Positions 23,705-33,464 of a DNA stretch of 64,000 nucleotides are shown piece after piece (position 1 is the first letter of the stretch; each line of letters opens with the position of its first letter). The stretch is from an uncultured Ruminococcus sp. (GTDB lineage: Bacteria; Bacillota; Clostridia; Oscillospirales; Acutalibacteraceae), in NCBI GenBank assembly GCA_902802105.1, contig CADCKR010000001.1, positions 1-64,000 on the forward strand, read 5' to 3'. The notes below the pieces were generated by a model. It had not been told where the DNA came from, searched no databases, and saw only the letters and a program-made list of their open reading frames with translations. The position numbers were made by a program, and so were the translations under genes.

Positions 23705-26041
23705 TTACACCCCACAGGCCTGACATATAAGATAAACGACCATAGATACCGCCCACGCAACAGCGCATTGCCATACAACAAGACAAGCAGCCCATTTGCG
23801 CCCGAGCTCTCTGCGCACAGATGCAATAGCCGCAACACACGGCGTATATAAAAGGCTGAACGTCAGCAGTGAAGCCGCTGTCAGCGCAGTAAGCGCAGTT
23901 GTTATGCCGCTTCCGTAAAGCACCTCAAGCGATGCTACAACGCTTTCCTTTGCAATAAATCCGCTGATGAGAGATGTAACTATCCTCCAGTCGTTCAGAC
24001 CGACAGGCGCAAAAAGCGGTGCTATTGCTCCCGATATCATTGCAAGTATGCTGTCATGCGAATTTTCCACCATATTCATGTGGAAGTCGAAATTCTGCAA
24101 AAACCAGACGGCTATTGTTGCAATGAATATTACCGTGAACGCCCTCTGCAAAAAGTCCTTGCACTTATCCCAGAGAAGCATGACGACATTTTTCAGCCCG
24201 GGCAGGCGATAGTTCGGAAGCTCCATAACAAACGGTACAGCCTCGCCCTTGAAAAGCGTCTTTTTGTAAACAAGAGCGATAAGTATTCCTATGACTATGC
24301 CAAGAACATACAGTCCCGAAATTATAAGCCATTTATATTCAGGGAAAAACGCATTTACAAAAAAAGCATATATCGGCAGCTTTGCCGTACAGCTCATAAA
24401 CGGCGTGAGCAGTATAGTCATTTTCCTGTCACGCTCACTCGGAAGTGTTCGTGTAGACATGACTGCCGGCACGGTACAGCCGAAACCGATAAGCATCGGA
24501 ACGATGCTGCGTCCGGACAGACCGATCTTTCTCAGCAGCTTATCCATAAAGAACGCTACCCTCGCAAGATAGCCGCTGTCTTCAAGCAGCGAAAGGAATA
24601 AGAACAGCGTTATGATTATAGGCAGGAATGTAAGCACACTGCCGACACCGGCAAAAATGCCGTTGATTATCAGGCCTGTCAGCACCTGATTCACATTTGC
24701 GCCCTCCATCCATTCCCTTGCCATATTTGAGAGCGTATCAATACCGGATTCCATCCATCTCTGAAGGTTACCGCCGATCACCTCGAAGGTCAGGAAGAAG
24801 ATGCTCACCATTATCAGCAAAAACATAGGTATTGCCGTGAAGCGTCCTGTCAGCACACGGTCTATCCTGCGGCTGCGCTGATGCTCCTTGCTTTCGGTGG
24901 GCTTGACTACCGTTTCATCACATACCCTCTTGATAAAGGAAAAGCGCATATCGGCGATCGCGGCGTTTCTGTCCATGCCGCATTCCTTTTCCATGTGCAC
25001 AACGATATGCTCAAGAGTTTCCTTTTCGTTATCGGTAAGCTGAAGCTTATCAAAAACAAGCTTGTCGCCCTCAATAAGCTTGGAGGCTGCAAAGCGCACA
25101 GGCCAGCACGCCTTTTTTGCCTTGTCCTCTATCAGGTGTATTACCGCATGAAGGCACCTGTGCAAAGCGCCGTTATGATCCTCCGCCCGGCAGAAATCCT
25201 GTCTTCCCGGCTTTTCCTGATAGTGCGCAATATGTACCGCGTGCTTTACAAGCTCGTCAACACCCTCGTTCTTAGCTGCCGAAATAGGCACCACAGGCAC
25301 ACCAAGCAGCTTTTCAAGCGTGTTTATCTCAACAGAGCCGCCGTTTGAGGTGACTTCATCCATCATATTCAGAGCAACGACCATCGGTATATCCATTTCA
25401 AGCAGCTGCATCGTCAGATAGAGGTTTCTTTCAATATTTGTTGCATCTACTATATTTATTATCGCCTTCGGCTTGCTTTCAAGCACGAAGTTGCGTGATA
25501 CTATCTCCTCCTCGGAGTACGGCGACATGGAATATATTCCCGGAAGATCGGTAATAAGCGTTTTGGGGTAGCCCTTTATAACGCCGTCCTTGCGGTCTAC
25601 AGTTACTCCCGGAAAATTGCCTACGTGCTGGTTAGAGCCGGTAAGCCGGTTGAAAAGCGTTGTTTTTCCGCAGTTCTGATTGCCGACCAGAGCAAATGAA
25701 AGCCTGGTATCATCAGGCAGAGGATCACCGCTGCCCTTGGGGTGATATTTTCCTTCCTCACCAAAACCCGGATGAACACTTGTATGCTTTTTTACAGGCT
25801 TCTTTTTCTTTTCAGGGATCTTCGGAGTTATGTCGATCTTTTTTGCATCGTCAAGCCTGAGTGTCAGCTCATATCCGTGGATCATCAGCTGCATCGGGTC
25901 ACCCATCGGCGCATATTTAACAAGCGTAAGCTCTGCGCCCGGTATCACACCCATATCAAGAAAATGCTGCCGCAGACTGCCCTCTCCGCCTACCTTGTCT
26001 ATTACAGCGGACTGTCCTATTTTCAATTCATTCAGTTTCAT
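23705..26041 (-). CDS. feoB: Ferrous iron transporter, FeoA-FeoB fusion
   Basis: This 778-residue Fe2+ transporter begins with a FeoA SH3-like domain (residues 1-75, IGQSAVIDKVGGEG and MGVIPGAELTLV), then a K/P-rich linker (76-110) and the FeoB GTPase. The GTPase has G1 GNQNCGKTT near 120, G3 DLPGIYS, and G4 NMMDE. Two Gate/core membrane modules with about eight helices follow from about 400, with a conserved CTVPAVMSTRTL block. The fusion of FeoA and FeoB is known but less usual than separate genes. Its downstream partner is the Cys-rich protein at 23546. It follows tsaD by 114 nt; a DtxR/Fur-type box was not obvious. Confidence 0.96.
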   Translation of the reverse strand: MKLNELKIGQSAVIDKVGGEGSLRQHFLDMGVIPGAELTLVKYAPMGDPMQLMIHGYELTLRLDDAKKIDITPKIPEKKKKPVKKHTSVHPGFGEEGKYHPKGSGDPLPDDTRLSFALVGNQNCGKTTLFNRLTGSNQHVGNFPGVTVDRKDGVIKGYPKTLITDLPGIYSMSPYSEEEIVSRNFVLESKPKAIINIVDATNIERNLYLTMQLLEMDIPMVVALNMMDEVTSNGGSVEINTLEKLLGVPVVPISAAKNEGVDELVKHAVHIAHYQEKPGRQDFCRAEDHNGALHRCLHAVIHLIEDKAKKACWPVRFAASKLIEGDKLVFDKLQLTDNEKETLEHIVVHMEKECGMDRNAAIADMRFSFIKRVCDETVVKPTESKEHQRSRRIDRVLTGRFTAIPMFLLIMVSIFFLTFEVIGGNLQRWMESGIDTLSNMAREWMEGANVNQVLTGLIINGIFAGVGSVLTFLPIIITLFLFLSLLEDSGYLARVAFFMDKLLRKIGLSGRSIVPMLIGFGCTVPAVMSTRTLPSERDRKMTILLTPFMSCTAKLPIYAFFVNAFFPEYKWLIISGLYVLGIVIGILIALVYKKTLFKGEAVPFVMELPNYRLPGLKNVVMLLWDKCKDFLQRAFTVIFIATIAVWFLQNFDFHMNMVENSHDSILAMISGAIAPLFAPVGLNDWRIVTSLISGFIAKESVVASLEVLYGSGITTALTALTAASLLTFSLLYTPCVAAIASVRRELGRKWAACLVVWQCAVAWAVSMVVYLICQACGV

Positions 26042-26086
26042 TTTTCCTTACGACCTTTTCCTTTATCGCCATTTATATTAATTCAA

Positions 26087-26135
26087 GCAGCAGATACAGC
26101 AGCTGCAAATCCTGCATCCGCCTTTTATCTGCTGC
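26087..26135 (-). other. Stem-loop between tsaD and feoAB
   Basis: GCAGCAGAT and ATCTGCTGC pair perfectly (9 bp) around a 31-nt loop, just 3' of tsaD. There is no U-run after it on the minus strand, so it may mark a processing site or modulate read-through rather than terminate. Confidence 0.4.
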
Positions 26136-26155
26136 CTTATGCTCTGAGAGCATCA

Positions 26156-27160
26156 TTATTCTATCGTCATAGTCGCTCTTGCGTTCAGGTCAGTTGAAGC
26201 AATGTGACCTGCAAGAAATTCATAATAGCCCTGCGCTCCTACCATTGCTCCGTTATCGCCGCACAAAGCTATCGGCGGATAATAGCATTTCCAGCCCCTT
26301 TTGCCGCATTCCTCCGATATCCTCCTGCGCAGCAGCGAGTTTGCCGATACACCTCCTGCAAGGACAAGAGTTTTGTATCCTAAATCATTTGCTGCTCTTA
26401 TGAAATTATCCGTCAGACTGTCCACCACCGCCTTGCGGAATGCTGCGGAAAGGTCGTTCACCGGAAGAGTGCTGCCCTTCTGAGAGGCGTTATGGATAAG
26501 ATTGATAACGGCTGTTTTCAAGCCCGAAAAGCTGAAATCATACGGCGCCCCCTCTACCCTTGGATGCGGAAGCTGAAACGACAGCGGGTCTCCGCTCTCT
26601 GCCGCCTTATCAAGATGGATACCGCCGGGATATGGCATACCCATAGTTCTTGCCGCCTTGTCAAACGCTTCACCGGCAGCATCATCTCTTGTCTTGCCGA
26701 TGACTCTCATATCGGTGTAGTCCTTTACCTCAACAATATGGCTGTGCCCGCCGGACACCACCAGACACAGGAACGGCGGCTCCAGATCGCTGTGTGCAAT
26801 ATAGTTTGAGGCAATATGCGAACGCAGATGATGCACGGGTACGAGCGGAAGCCCTGTAGAAAGCGACAGTCCCTTTGCAAAATTCACTCCTACAAGAAGC
26901 GCGCCTATCAGTCCGGGAGCATAAGTCACGGCGACCGCATCAACACCTCCGATCTCAAGCCCTGCATCGGCAAGAGCCTTCCTGACTACAGCATTGACAG
27001 CCTCGCAGTGCCTTCTTGATGCTATCTCCGGCACTACTCCGCCATACAGTTTGTGCTCCTCAACCTGAGAAGCCACCACATTCGAGAGCACACGTCTTCC
27101 GTCCTCGACTACAGCTGCCGCTGTTTCGTCACAGGAGCTTTCAATGGCCAGTATTTTCAT
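26156..27160 (-). CDS. tsaD: tRNA N6-adenosine threonylcarbamoyltransferase
   Basis: This 334-residue enzyme makes t6A37 in ANN-decoding tRNAs with TsaB, TsaC and TsaE. It has the ASKHA ATPase N-terminus MKILAIESSCDETAAAVVED, the metal-binding HHLRSHIAS, VSGGHSHI and the phosphate loop LVLAGGVSANS. The length is normal. It follows rimI by 4 nt, the usual rimI-tsaD pairing (tsaB, often next to rimI, is not here). A downstream modification step is represented by tcdA at 48601. Confidence 0.96.
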   Translation of the reverse strand: MKILAIESSCDETAAAVVEDGRRVLSNVVASQVEEHKLYGGVVPEIASRRHCEAVNAVVRKALADAGLEIGGVDAVAVTYAPGLIGALLVGVNFAKGLSLSTGLPLVPVHHLRSHIASNYIAHSDLEPPFLCLVVSGGHSHIVEVKDYTDMRVIGKTRDDAAGEAFDKAARTMGMPYPGGIHLDKAAESGDPLSFQLPHPRVEGAPYDFSFSGLKTAVINLIHNASQKGSTLPVNDLSAAFRKAVVDSLTDNFIRAANDLGYKTLVLAGGVSANSLLRRRISEECGKRGWKCYYPPIALCGDNGAMVGAQGYYEFLAGHIASTDLNARATMTIE

Positions 27161-27164
27161 ATCG

Positions 27165-27620
27165 TCAACCCTTCTCCGGAAAATTCTTTGTCATTATAAG
27201 TGCGTGTTCACGGGGATGTCTGTAGAAATCCTTCCTCAGTCCCATTTCCTCAAATCCAAGAGAACGGTACAGACTGATCGCAGCATAATTTGATTCTCTC
27301 ACCTCAAGCGAGATAAATCCCGTACCCATCGCATCGGCCGTGAGTATGGCGATCTTCATCAGCGCCTTGCCCACGCCCTGCCTGCGGTACTCAGGAAATA
27401 CCGCGATATTATTGATAAAACAGCTGTCGCTTATGACCGACACACCGATATAGCCTATCAGCTTGTCATCATCAAGCGCAACAAAAAAGTATGCGGTATC
27501 GTTATCCAGCTCATCCGCAAGATTTTCATAAGTCCACGGCGTTGAGAAGCATATTTTTTCGAGCTCTGCAATATCCGCGATATGCTCCCTTTCCATTTTT
27601 GCAATAGTCAGATTTATCAT
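27165..27620 (-). CDS. rimI: Ribosomal-protein-alanine N-acetyltransferase-like GNAT protein
   Basis: This 151-residue GNAT acetyltransferase has the acetyl-CoA loop EYRRQGVGKALM near residue 78 and VRESNYAAISLYRSLGFEEMG near 110, as in RimI. The N-terminus (MEREHIADIAELEKICF) and length match the family. RimI acetylates the N-terminal Ala of ribosomal protein S18 in E. coli; targets elsewhere may be wider. It lies between the phosphatase and tsaD, with 4-6 nt gaps, so the genes are probably cotranscribed. Confidence 0.9.
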   Translation of the reverse strand: MINLTIAKMEREHIADIAELEKICFSTPWTYENLADELDNDTAYFFVALDDDKLIGYIGVSVISDSCFINNIAVFPEYRRQGVGKALMKIAILTADAMGTGFISLEVRESNYAAISLYRSLGFEEMGLRKDFYRHPREHALIMTKNFPEKG

Positions 27621-27626
27621 ATCATT

Positions 27627-28094
27627 TCATTTCCCCGAATCATTCATTTTCAGTGTGCCGTCTTCGAGCTTCTTCTTTACTATCCTGCAAAACTCATCTA
27701 TTGATTCCTCGATGAATTTCCTGCACCTGCGGTAGGTCGCAAGGTCTGAGCCATACGGATCGGGCACGCCTCCGCCGAGAATATATATCTTTTCTTTGGG
27801 AACACCGATCATCATAAGAGTATTGGCATGATTTTCAGTCATAACAACGTAAATGTCACAGACGTTAAGATCTCTCTCTCTTATCGGGCGCGGAACATGA
27901 TTGCTGAGATCAATACCTATTTCATTGCACACTAACTGAGCATTCCTGGATACTCCCGAATCGCTGATAAAACCGAGAGCTGCGCTGCTGAATATGCTGC
28001 TGATACCGTATTCCCTGGATTTCTGCTCATAAATAGCCATAGCCATCGGACTTCTGCACGTATTTCCCGTGCATACAAACAAAACATGAAGCAT
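27627..28094 (-). CDS. Low-molecular-weight protein tyrosine phosphatase family protein
   Basis: This 155-residue phosphatase has the P-loop CTGNTCRSPMA near residue 8 (nucleophilic Cys and Arg), and a late DPYGSD stretch with the general-acid Asp. ATG 28094 is taken since GGAG is 8 nt upstream; ATG 28100 is too close. Members of this family act on protein phosphotyrosine or, in Bacillus, phosphoarginine (YwlE type); the substrate cannot be told from sequence here. It is 53 nt after polA and 6 nt before rimI. Confidence 0.85.
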   Translation of the reverse strand: MLHVLFVCTGNTCRSPMAMAIYEQKSREYGISSIFSSAALGFISDSGVSRNAQLVCNEIGIDLSNHVPRPIRERDLNVCDIYVVMTENHANTLMMIGVPKEKIYILGGGVPDPYGSDLATYRRCRKFIEESIDEFCRIVKKKLEDGTLKMNDSGK

Positions 28095-28147
28095 CGTCAT
28101 CTCTCCCCTTCTATAGTATTCTTTCAAAAAAGCTTATCTTGTAACAG

Positions 28148-30730
28148 TTAACACTTGGCATCATACCATGTCTTTCCTATGCCTGCATCCGCAGTAAGTG
28201 TCAGCGAAAGCTCAACGGCGTTTTCCATTTCCTCGCTCAGAAGACTTGCAGCCTTTTCTGCTTCGTCCTCAGGCGCTTCAACTATAAGCTCATCGTGCAC
28301 CTGCAATATGAGCCTTGATCTCATGTTTTCCTTTTTCAGTCTGTCATAGACACGTATCATAGCGATCTTGATAATATCCGCAGCTGTACCCTGAATAGGC
28401 ATATTCCTTGCGACCCTCTCGCCAAAGCTGCGCATATTATGGTTGGATGAAGTCAGCTCAGGCAAATATCTCCTCCTGCCGAACATAGTGGTGACATAAC
28501 CGTCCCTTTTGGCATTTTCCACCACGTCCTTCATATATCTGTCGATGCCGGAATAAAGCGCAAGATAGCTCTTTATATAGCTGTCGGCTTCCTTGACGCT
28601 TACACCGATATCCTTTGAAAGTGAGAAAGCGCCGATACCATATACTATTCCGAAATTGACTGCCTTGGCACGGCTCCTCAGCATCGGAGTAACCATTGAT
28701 TCAGGCAGGCCGAAAACCTTTGCCGCTGTTGATGTGTGTATATCCTGACCGCTCCGGAAGGCTTCAAGCATATTGCTGTCGTTTGCGATATGCGCAAGCA
28801 CTCTCAGCTCTATCTGCGAATAGTCGGCATCGACCAGCAGACAGCCGTCCTCAGCCGTAAAGAAACGTCTCAGTTCTTTTCCCCTGTCAGTCCTCACGGG
28901 GATATTCTGCAAATTAGGCTCCGTTGAGCTTATGCGTCCGGTACGTGTCTCTGTCTGATTAAAGCTTGAATGTATCCTGCCGTCAGCGCCGATGACCTTT
29001 ACAAGGCCGTCGCAGTAGGTGGATCTCAGCTTTGCAAGCGCTCTGTAATTCAGGATATCTTCAATTATCGGGTGATAGCGTTTAAGCTCCTCCAGCACTT
29101 CCGCATTTGTAGAATAACCGCTCTTTGTTTTTTTCTTCGCAGGCAGCCCCAGAGTTTCAAACAATATTGATGCAAGCTGCTTGGGCGAATTTATATTGAA
29201 TTCGGTGTTTGCCTGTTCATATATTTTGGCCTGCAATTCGTCAATCTCCTTCTGCAGCTTGACACCGTATTCGGCTATGCCGTTTTTATCGACCTTGAAG
29301 CCTGCATTCTCCATTGATGCAAGCACTCTTGCAAGCGGAAGCTCTATTTCATTCAGCAGCTTTGTCTGCTGATTATCCTCTATCTCTTTTTTCAGCCTGT
29401 CCGCTAGCGGTATCAGTACCGCCGCCTTACATTCCCTGCTGCTCTGATATACAGCCGTCCCATACTTCTGAGAAAGCCTGCTTATAGAATAATCCGATGA
29501 GTTAGGGTCAAGAAGATATCCGGCAAGCCCGGTGTCAAATTCAATGCTGCGGCATTCTGTACCGTTCTTTTCCGCGGCTGCAAATATCGGTTTTGAATCG
29601 TCAGTATATTTCTGTATAGTATCGTCCGAAAGCAGCTTGTCGGTAAATTCAGCAAACCCGGAGGTAAACTGACTTAGCATCCATACGTCCCTGCCATCGG
29701 ATATTTCCATAGCATTGATGCCGTTTTCGTCCGTATCTGCGGTAATATATACCCTTTTGCCCTTCAGGCTTTCATAAAGCGCCGCTGTGTCGGCAGCGTC
29801 ATGACAGGCAAGGAGCGGAAGCTCTTCTTCGGGAGCATCGGCAGCAGGCTCGGCAGCTATGCCGTCAAGGCCAAGCTTTTTCATAAGCGAAAACAGTTCA
29901 AGCCTTGCCATAAGGCCTGCCGCGCCTGCCTTATCGGCCTGACCTACAGCATAATCCTCAAGCCTTGTGTCGATGGGCGCATCATTCCTTATAGTACCTA
30001 ACATCAGGCTCATATAAGCGCTGTCCCTTCCATCTATGAGCTTCTTGCGCATTGCCGGCTTTATATCGGGAGAGTCGATATTTTCATATACAGCGTCAAG
30101 GCTGCCGTACCTTGCGACCAACTCTCCTGCACCCTTCTGCCCTATTCCTGCAACACCCGGTATACAGTCCGAGGTATCGCCCTGTATTGCCTTTATATCA
30201 ATGAGCTGCTTTGGCGCGACCCCGTAAACCTCCATTATCTTTGCCTCATCATAGAATGTGACCTCAGGCTTTCCGAATTTGGTAGAGGCTATCCTCACCG
30301 TAACGTCTTTTGAAACAAGCTGCAGGCTGTCACGGTCGCCTGTTGCAATGATGCATTCACAGTCACGCCTTGTACATTCCGCAGCAAGAGTACCGAGTAT
30401 ATCATCAGCCTCAAAGCCTTCGCAGGTAACGATCTTATATCCGAGAAGCTGCAGAAGGTCTTTTAGCGGCTGGAGCTGTGAAGCAAGCTCCTCCGGCATA
30501 CCCTTACGGTTGGATTTATATCCCGAATATGCCTTGTGCCTGAATGTAGGCGCTTTCAGATCAAAAGCGACCGCAACGGAATCAGGTTCGCTCTCACTTA
30601 GCAGCCTCAGCAGTGTCATCATAAATCCATATATAGCATTTGTATACTGACCGTCCTTTGTAGTCAGCGGTTTTATTCCATAAAAAGCTCTGTTCAGGAT
30701 ACTGTTTCCGTCAATAACCAGAAGCTTCAT
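28148..30730 (-). CDS. polA: DNA polymerase I
   Basis: The 860-residue protein has a 5'-nuclease domain (DGNSILNRAFYG start, EADDILGTLAAE, GDTSDCIPG), a middle 3'-exonuclease-like domain (about 310-470) and a polymerase domain with motif A DADYSQIELRVLAHI, motif B RSRAKAVNFGIVYG and motif C QVHDELIVEAP. The middle domain lacks an evident DxE motif; the aligned region reads VYITADTDENG, so proofreading is probably absent, as in many Bacillota Pol I. ATG 30730 has AAAGGAGAG upstream; a longer frame to 30772 has no such site. It leads the polA-phosphatase-rimI-tsaD-feoAB direction. Confidence 0.96.
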   Translation of the reverse strand: MKLLVIDGNSILNRAFYGIKPLTTKDGQYTNAIYGFMMTLLRLLSESEPDSVAVAFDLKAPTFRHKAYSGYKSNRKGMPEELASQLQPLKDLLQLLGYKIVTCEGFEADDILGTLAAECTRRDCECIIATGDRDSLQLVSKDVTVRIASTKFGKPEVTFYDEAKIMEVYGVAPKQLIDIKAIQGDTSDCIPGVAGIGQKGAGELVARYGSLDAVYENIDSPDIKPAMRKKLIDGRDSAYMSLMLGTIRNDAPIDTRLEDYAVGQADKAGAAGLMARLELFSLMKKLGLDGIAAEPAADAPEEELPLLACHDAADTAALYESLKGKRVYITADTDENGINAMEISDGRDVWMLSQFTSGFAEFTDKLLSDDTIQKYTDDSKPIFAAAEKNGTECRSIEFDTGLAGYLLDPNSSDYSISRLSQKYGTAVYQSSRECKAAVLIPLADRLKKEIEDNQQTKLLNEIELPLARVLASMENAGFKVDKNGIAEYGVKLQKEIDELQAKIYEQANTEFNINSPKQLASILFETLGLPAKKKTKSGYSTNAEVLEELKRYHPIIEDILNYRALAKLRSTYCDGLVKVIGADGRIHSSFNQTETRTGRISSTEPNLQNIPVRTDRGKELRRFFTAEDGCLLVDADYSQIELRVLAHIANDSNMLEAFRSGQDIHTSTAAKVFGLPESMVTPMLRSRAKAVNFGIVYGIGAFSLSKDIGVSVKEADSYIKSYLALYSGIDRYMKDVVENAKRDGYVTTMFGRRRYLPELTSSNHNMRSFGERVARNMPIQGTAADIIKIAMIRVYDRLKKENMRSRLILQVHDELIVEAPEDEAEKAASLLSEEMENAVELSLTLTADAGIGKTWYDAKC

Positions 30731-30871
30731 ATATTCTCTCCTTTCAGCCGCAAAGCATTGGCATTTGTTCACGGCTTTTACATCGGGATCATAGCTCCTG
30801 CCATATACCCGCGCAAATCAGTCTTGTCCGTCATTATCTGCTGTCATATACATGAAACCGGTACGTTATTA

Positions 30872-32089
30872 TCATTTGTGCAGCGGAAGCGCCGGCTCGG
30901 TTCCCGGGCGAATGCCGTCCATAATACCGACATTCCTGCCGTGACGGATATAAACTCTCGGTACACGCTTGCCCACAAGACAGACAAGCTCGTAATTTAT
31001 CGTGCCGACCATAGCAGCCACATCATCAAATGTCATGCTGCCGTCGGTACCGTCGCCTATTACGATTATTTCATCGCCGGGCTTCACGTTTTCTATGTCA
31101 GTCACATCTATCATGACCTGATCCATGCACACCCTGCCTACAACAGGAGCCTTCTTTCCGTTTATAGTCATGTAGGCGCGGCTGCTCAGGCTGCGTGAAT
31201 ATCCGTCAGCATAACCGATAGGCACAGTGGCTATCCTCATCGGCTTTTCGGCGACAAACGTACCGCCGTAGCTGATCGGTGTGCCCGGCTCTATCGTCTT
31301 TACCATTGCAACAACGCTTTTGATCTTCATTGCCGGACGCAGGTCAAGCCTGCCCGCAAGCTTTGAGGACGGCGCAAGTCCGTAAAGTATTATGCCCGCA
31401 CGTACACAGTCGCAGTGCGTCTGCTTGTAATCAATTATTGCGCCGCTGTTTGAACAGTGTACAACACGGAAGCCGAAGCCGTCCGCCTTTAGTTTTGCGA
31501 CCATATCCTTAAAGCAGTCGTATTGCCTGAGGGTAGCTTCCCTGCCCTCGTCCGCCTCGTCCGAAAGCGCAAAATGTGTAAATATACCCTCACTTATCAG
31601 GTTCGGCATAGAAAGTGTACGCTCGATCTGCTGTACAGACCCCGCATCGCGTTCCTTGTCCTGATACATAAAGCCTATCCGGCTCATGCCGGTATCGACC
31701 TTGATGTGAATATTGACCTTAACATTGTTTTTAACCGCCTGCTCGGAAAGCTCCCTTGCATAATCCTCAGAAAAGACCGCCTGACTTATACCGTTTTCGG
31801 CAAGCTCCCTTACCATATCGGGAGGAGTAAAACCAAGTATGAGAACTGAATGTGTAATTCCGTTTTCTCTGAGCTGCATTGCCTCCTCGATATTGGAAAC
31901 GGCAAAGCCCCCTATAGGCATAGTTTCAAGCAGGCTGCCAAGAAAAGCTGCTCCGTGTCCGTAAGCATCCGCCTTAATAACACACATTATATCAGAAGCC
32001 GGATCAACTGCATCCCTGATCCGGTAAAAATTGTGCTTAATTGCATCTGTATCGACCTCTGCCCAGGTCCTTCTCAAAAAGTTATTCAT
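30872..32089 (-). CDS. alr: Alanine racemase
   Basis: This 405-residue PLP enzyme interconverts L- and D-alanine for peptidoglycan. The PLP lysine lies in IKADAYGHG near residue 38. The second-subunit catalytic Tyr lies in PISYGGTFV near 268, and the barrel motifs HIKVDTGMSRIGF and CVRAGIILYG are present. ATG 32089 is selected with GAAGAAGG 7 nt upstream. A promoter lies at 32158-32186. The C-terminus is slightly extended past the usual end. Cell-wall genes murF and murE lie nearby on the same strand. Confidence 0.95.
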   Translation of the reverse strand: MNNFLRRTWAEVDTDAIKHNFYRIRDAVDPASDIMCVIKADAYGHGAAFLGSLLETMPIGGFAVSNIEEAMQLRENGITHSVLILGFTPPDMVRELAENGISQAVFSEDYARELSEQAVKNNVKVNIHIKVDTGMSRIGFMYQDKERDAGSVQQIERTLSMPNLISEGIFTHFALSDEADEGREATLRQYDCFKDMVAKLKADGFGFRVVHCSNSGAIIDYKQTHCDCVRAGIILYGLAPSSKLAGRLDLRPAMKIKSVVAMVKTIEPGTPISYGGTFVAEKPMRIATVPIGYADGYSRSLSSRAYMTINGKKAPVVGRVCMDQVMIDVTDIENVKPGDEIIVIGDGTDGSMTFDDVAAMVGTINYELVCLVGKRVPRVYIRHGRNVGIMDGIRPGTEPALPLHK

Positions 32090-32157
32090 ATCAATACCTT
32101 CTTCGGTCTGCAATTTGCATATATAACACTGCCGCACGACAATATTATATACATTAT

Positions 32158-32186
32158 ATTATAAAACATTTTTAAAATATAATCAA
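32158..32186 (-). promoter_or_regulatory. Predicted alr promoter
   Basis: TTGATT (32181-32186), 17 bp and TATAAT (32158-32163), about 70 bp upstream of the alr start. Confidence 0.7.
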
Positions 32187-32234
32187 TACATTTTTGCTGT
32201 CTTTGCAGGCAGCGCCTCCGGACAGAGCATATAA

Positions 32235-32296
32235 TACTAATTCCTGATAAAAAGCAGACTTAGGTTTGCGGGGATGATTTTTGTTAGGTATTAGTA
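32235..32296. repeat. Dispersed repeat family B, copy 2 (62 bp)
   Basis: The ends are TACTAATTCCTGATAAAAAG and TGTTAGGTATTAGTA, with AAAAAGCAGACTTAGGTTTG inside. It lies between the alr promoter and the terminator of the upstream lipoprotein gene, the only copy not between convergent genes. Confidence 0.8.
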
Positions 32297-32300
32297 TAAG

Positions 32301-32343
32301 CAAAAGGCAGCGTCCGCTCCGGGATGAAGCGTCTGCTGCCTTG
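32301..32343 (-). terminator. Terminator of the SurA-like lipoprotein gene
   Basis: AAGGCAGCGTCCGCT pairs imperfectly with AAGCGTCTGCTGCCTT, 20 bp 3' of the stop on the minus strand. Confidence 0.6.
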
Positions 32344-32363
32344 ATATGCGGTACTATTCTGCT

Positions 32364-33464
32364 TTAGCTCTTTGCATTTTTGAGCGCATCTATTGTTCTC
32401 GAAACATCATACTTGTGAACACAGGCATCGTTTCTGTCATACTGGAGCTTGTCACGCTCTTCCTTAAGGAACTGCTGATAATCGTCATTTCTCATCTTCT
32501 TGAGAATGCTCTCTTTAGAAATGACCTCTCCGGCGTCCTCGGTGGTTTCCTCTTTGTCAGACTTGATATTCTGCACCTTGCTCTTTATATCATAGCGATA
32601 GATAAGATAAAGCTTGTCATCAATCTCAACTGTTGCTGCCTTGCCTTCCTCAAGAGCAAGTATCGCATTGTTCAGCTCTGAGCTTTCCATATCTTCCTTA
32701 TAGGTAGTTGCAGACTTAGAAGGATCCTCCGTTACGCCGAAATCTGTCTTATACTGCTCTGTAACATCAGAAACAGGCTTTTTGTCGTTGTTGAGCATTG
32801 CAGCGTACTTTCTGAAATCCTCTCTGTACTTATCAAGTGTTTCCTTGTCAAGATCCACCTTTTCATCGTTCTCGGTCTTTTTCAGGTCGCACGATACATA
32901 GTAGTAGGAAACGTAGTTATCCAAAAAGAACTTTTCCAGATCAGCCTGGGGGACCTCTCTTACGCCGCCTGTACCGTACATCTTGTTGAACAGCTTGTCA
33001 GAGATTATATTCGGGCGTATGCTTACCGTACAGTAGCTGTCCTCGGACACGCCAAGTTCAGTAAACAGGTCATGGTAGTAATTATTATAGAAGTAGGAGT
33101 AATAGCTCTTGCTTGCATTATAGGAATCCTCATCAACCGTAATGCCGTTATCGACAGCAAGACCCTCCATCATAAGATAGTTGAGTCCTGTTTCCTTGGC
33201 CTTTGCATAGATCCAGTCCTTTGCAGGCTCACCTTCGATCTCCTGCTTATCCCAGTCGATACTGCTTATGTCAGCATTTTCATCGTTCTTCTGGATCTCT
33301 GTAAGCGCAAGGCTCAGGCCTTCAAAGGTACAGTATATCCACTGTCCGTTGCCAAGCTCAGCCTTATCTGTTTTATAAGCCCATTTTGTGTTGCTGCATC
33401 CCGAAGCACACAGCACAGCCGCAGCGCAGGCAACCGCACCCGCAGCTTTAAGTATATTCTTCAT
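32364..33464 (-). CDS. Putative SurA/PrsA-like lipoprotein
   Basis: This 366-residue lipoprotein has signal peptide MKNILKAAGAVACAAAVLCA and lipobox ASGC (Cys 23). The rest is a charged, helical extracytoplasmic domain. The overall shape, with helical N-terminal part, a linker of acidic and Lys-rich segments and a late helical KKMRNDDYQQFLKEERDKL, resembles the SurA/PrsA foldase class. I could not see a clear parvulin rotamase domain, so enzyme activity is doubtful. A moderate promoter (TAGACT, 17 bp, TATAAT) lies upstream near 33500-33530. Its terminator is at 32301-32343. Call it an export-associated lipoprotein of uncertain function. Confidence 0.6.
   Translation of the reverse strand: MKNILKAAGAVACAAAVLCASGCSNTKWAYKTDKAELGNGQWIYCTFEGLSLALTEIQKNDENADISSIDWDKQEIEGEPAKDWIYAKAKETGLNYLMMEGLAVDNGITVDEDSYNASKSYYSYFYNNYYHDLFTELGVSEDSYCTVSIRPNIISDKLFNKMYGTGGVREVPQADLEKFFLDNYVSYYYVSCDLKKTENDEKVDLDKETLDKYREDFRKYAAMLNNDKKPVSDVTEQYKTDFGVTEDPSKSATTYKEDMESSELNNAILALEEGKAATVEIDDKLYLIYRYDIKSKVQNIKSDKEETTEDAGEVISKESILKKMRNDDYQQFLKEERDKLQYDRNDACVHKYDVSRTIDALKNAKS

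Noticed and set aside
26060..26146. A 28-codon minus-strand ORF between tsaD and feoAB
   Set aside because: It overlaps a 9-bp stem-loop, has no spaced ribosome site and no recognisable features beyond a short Leu-rich end.
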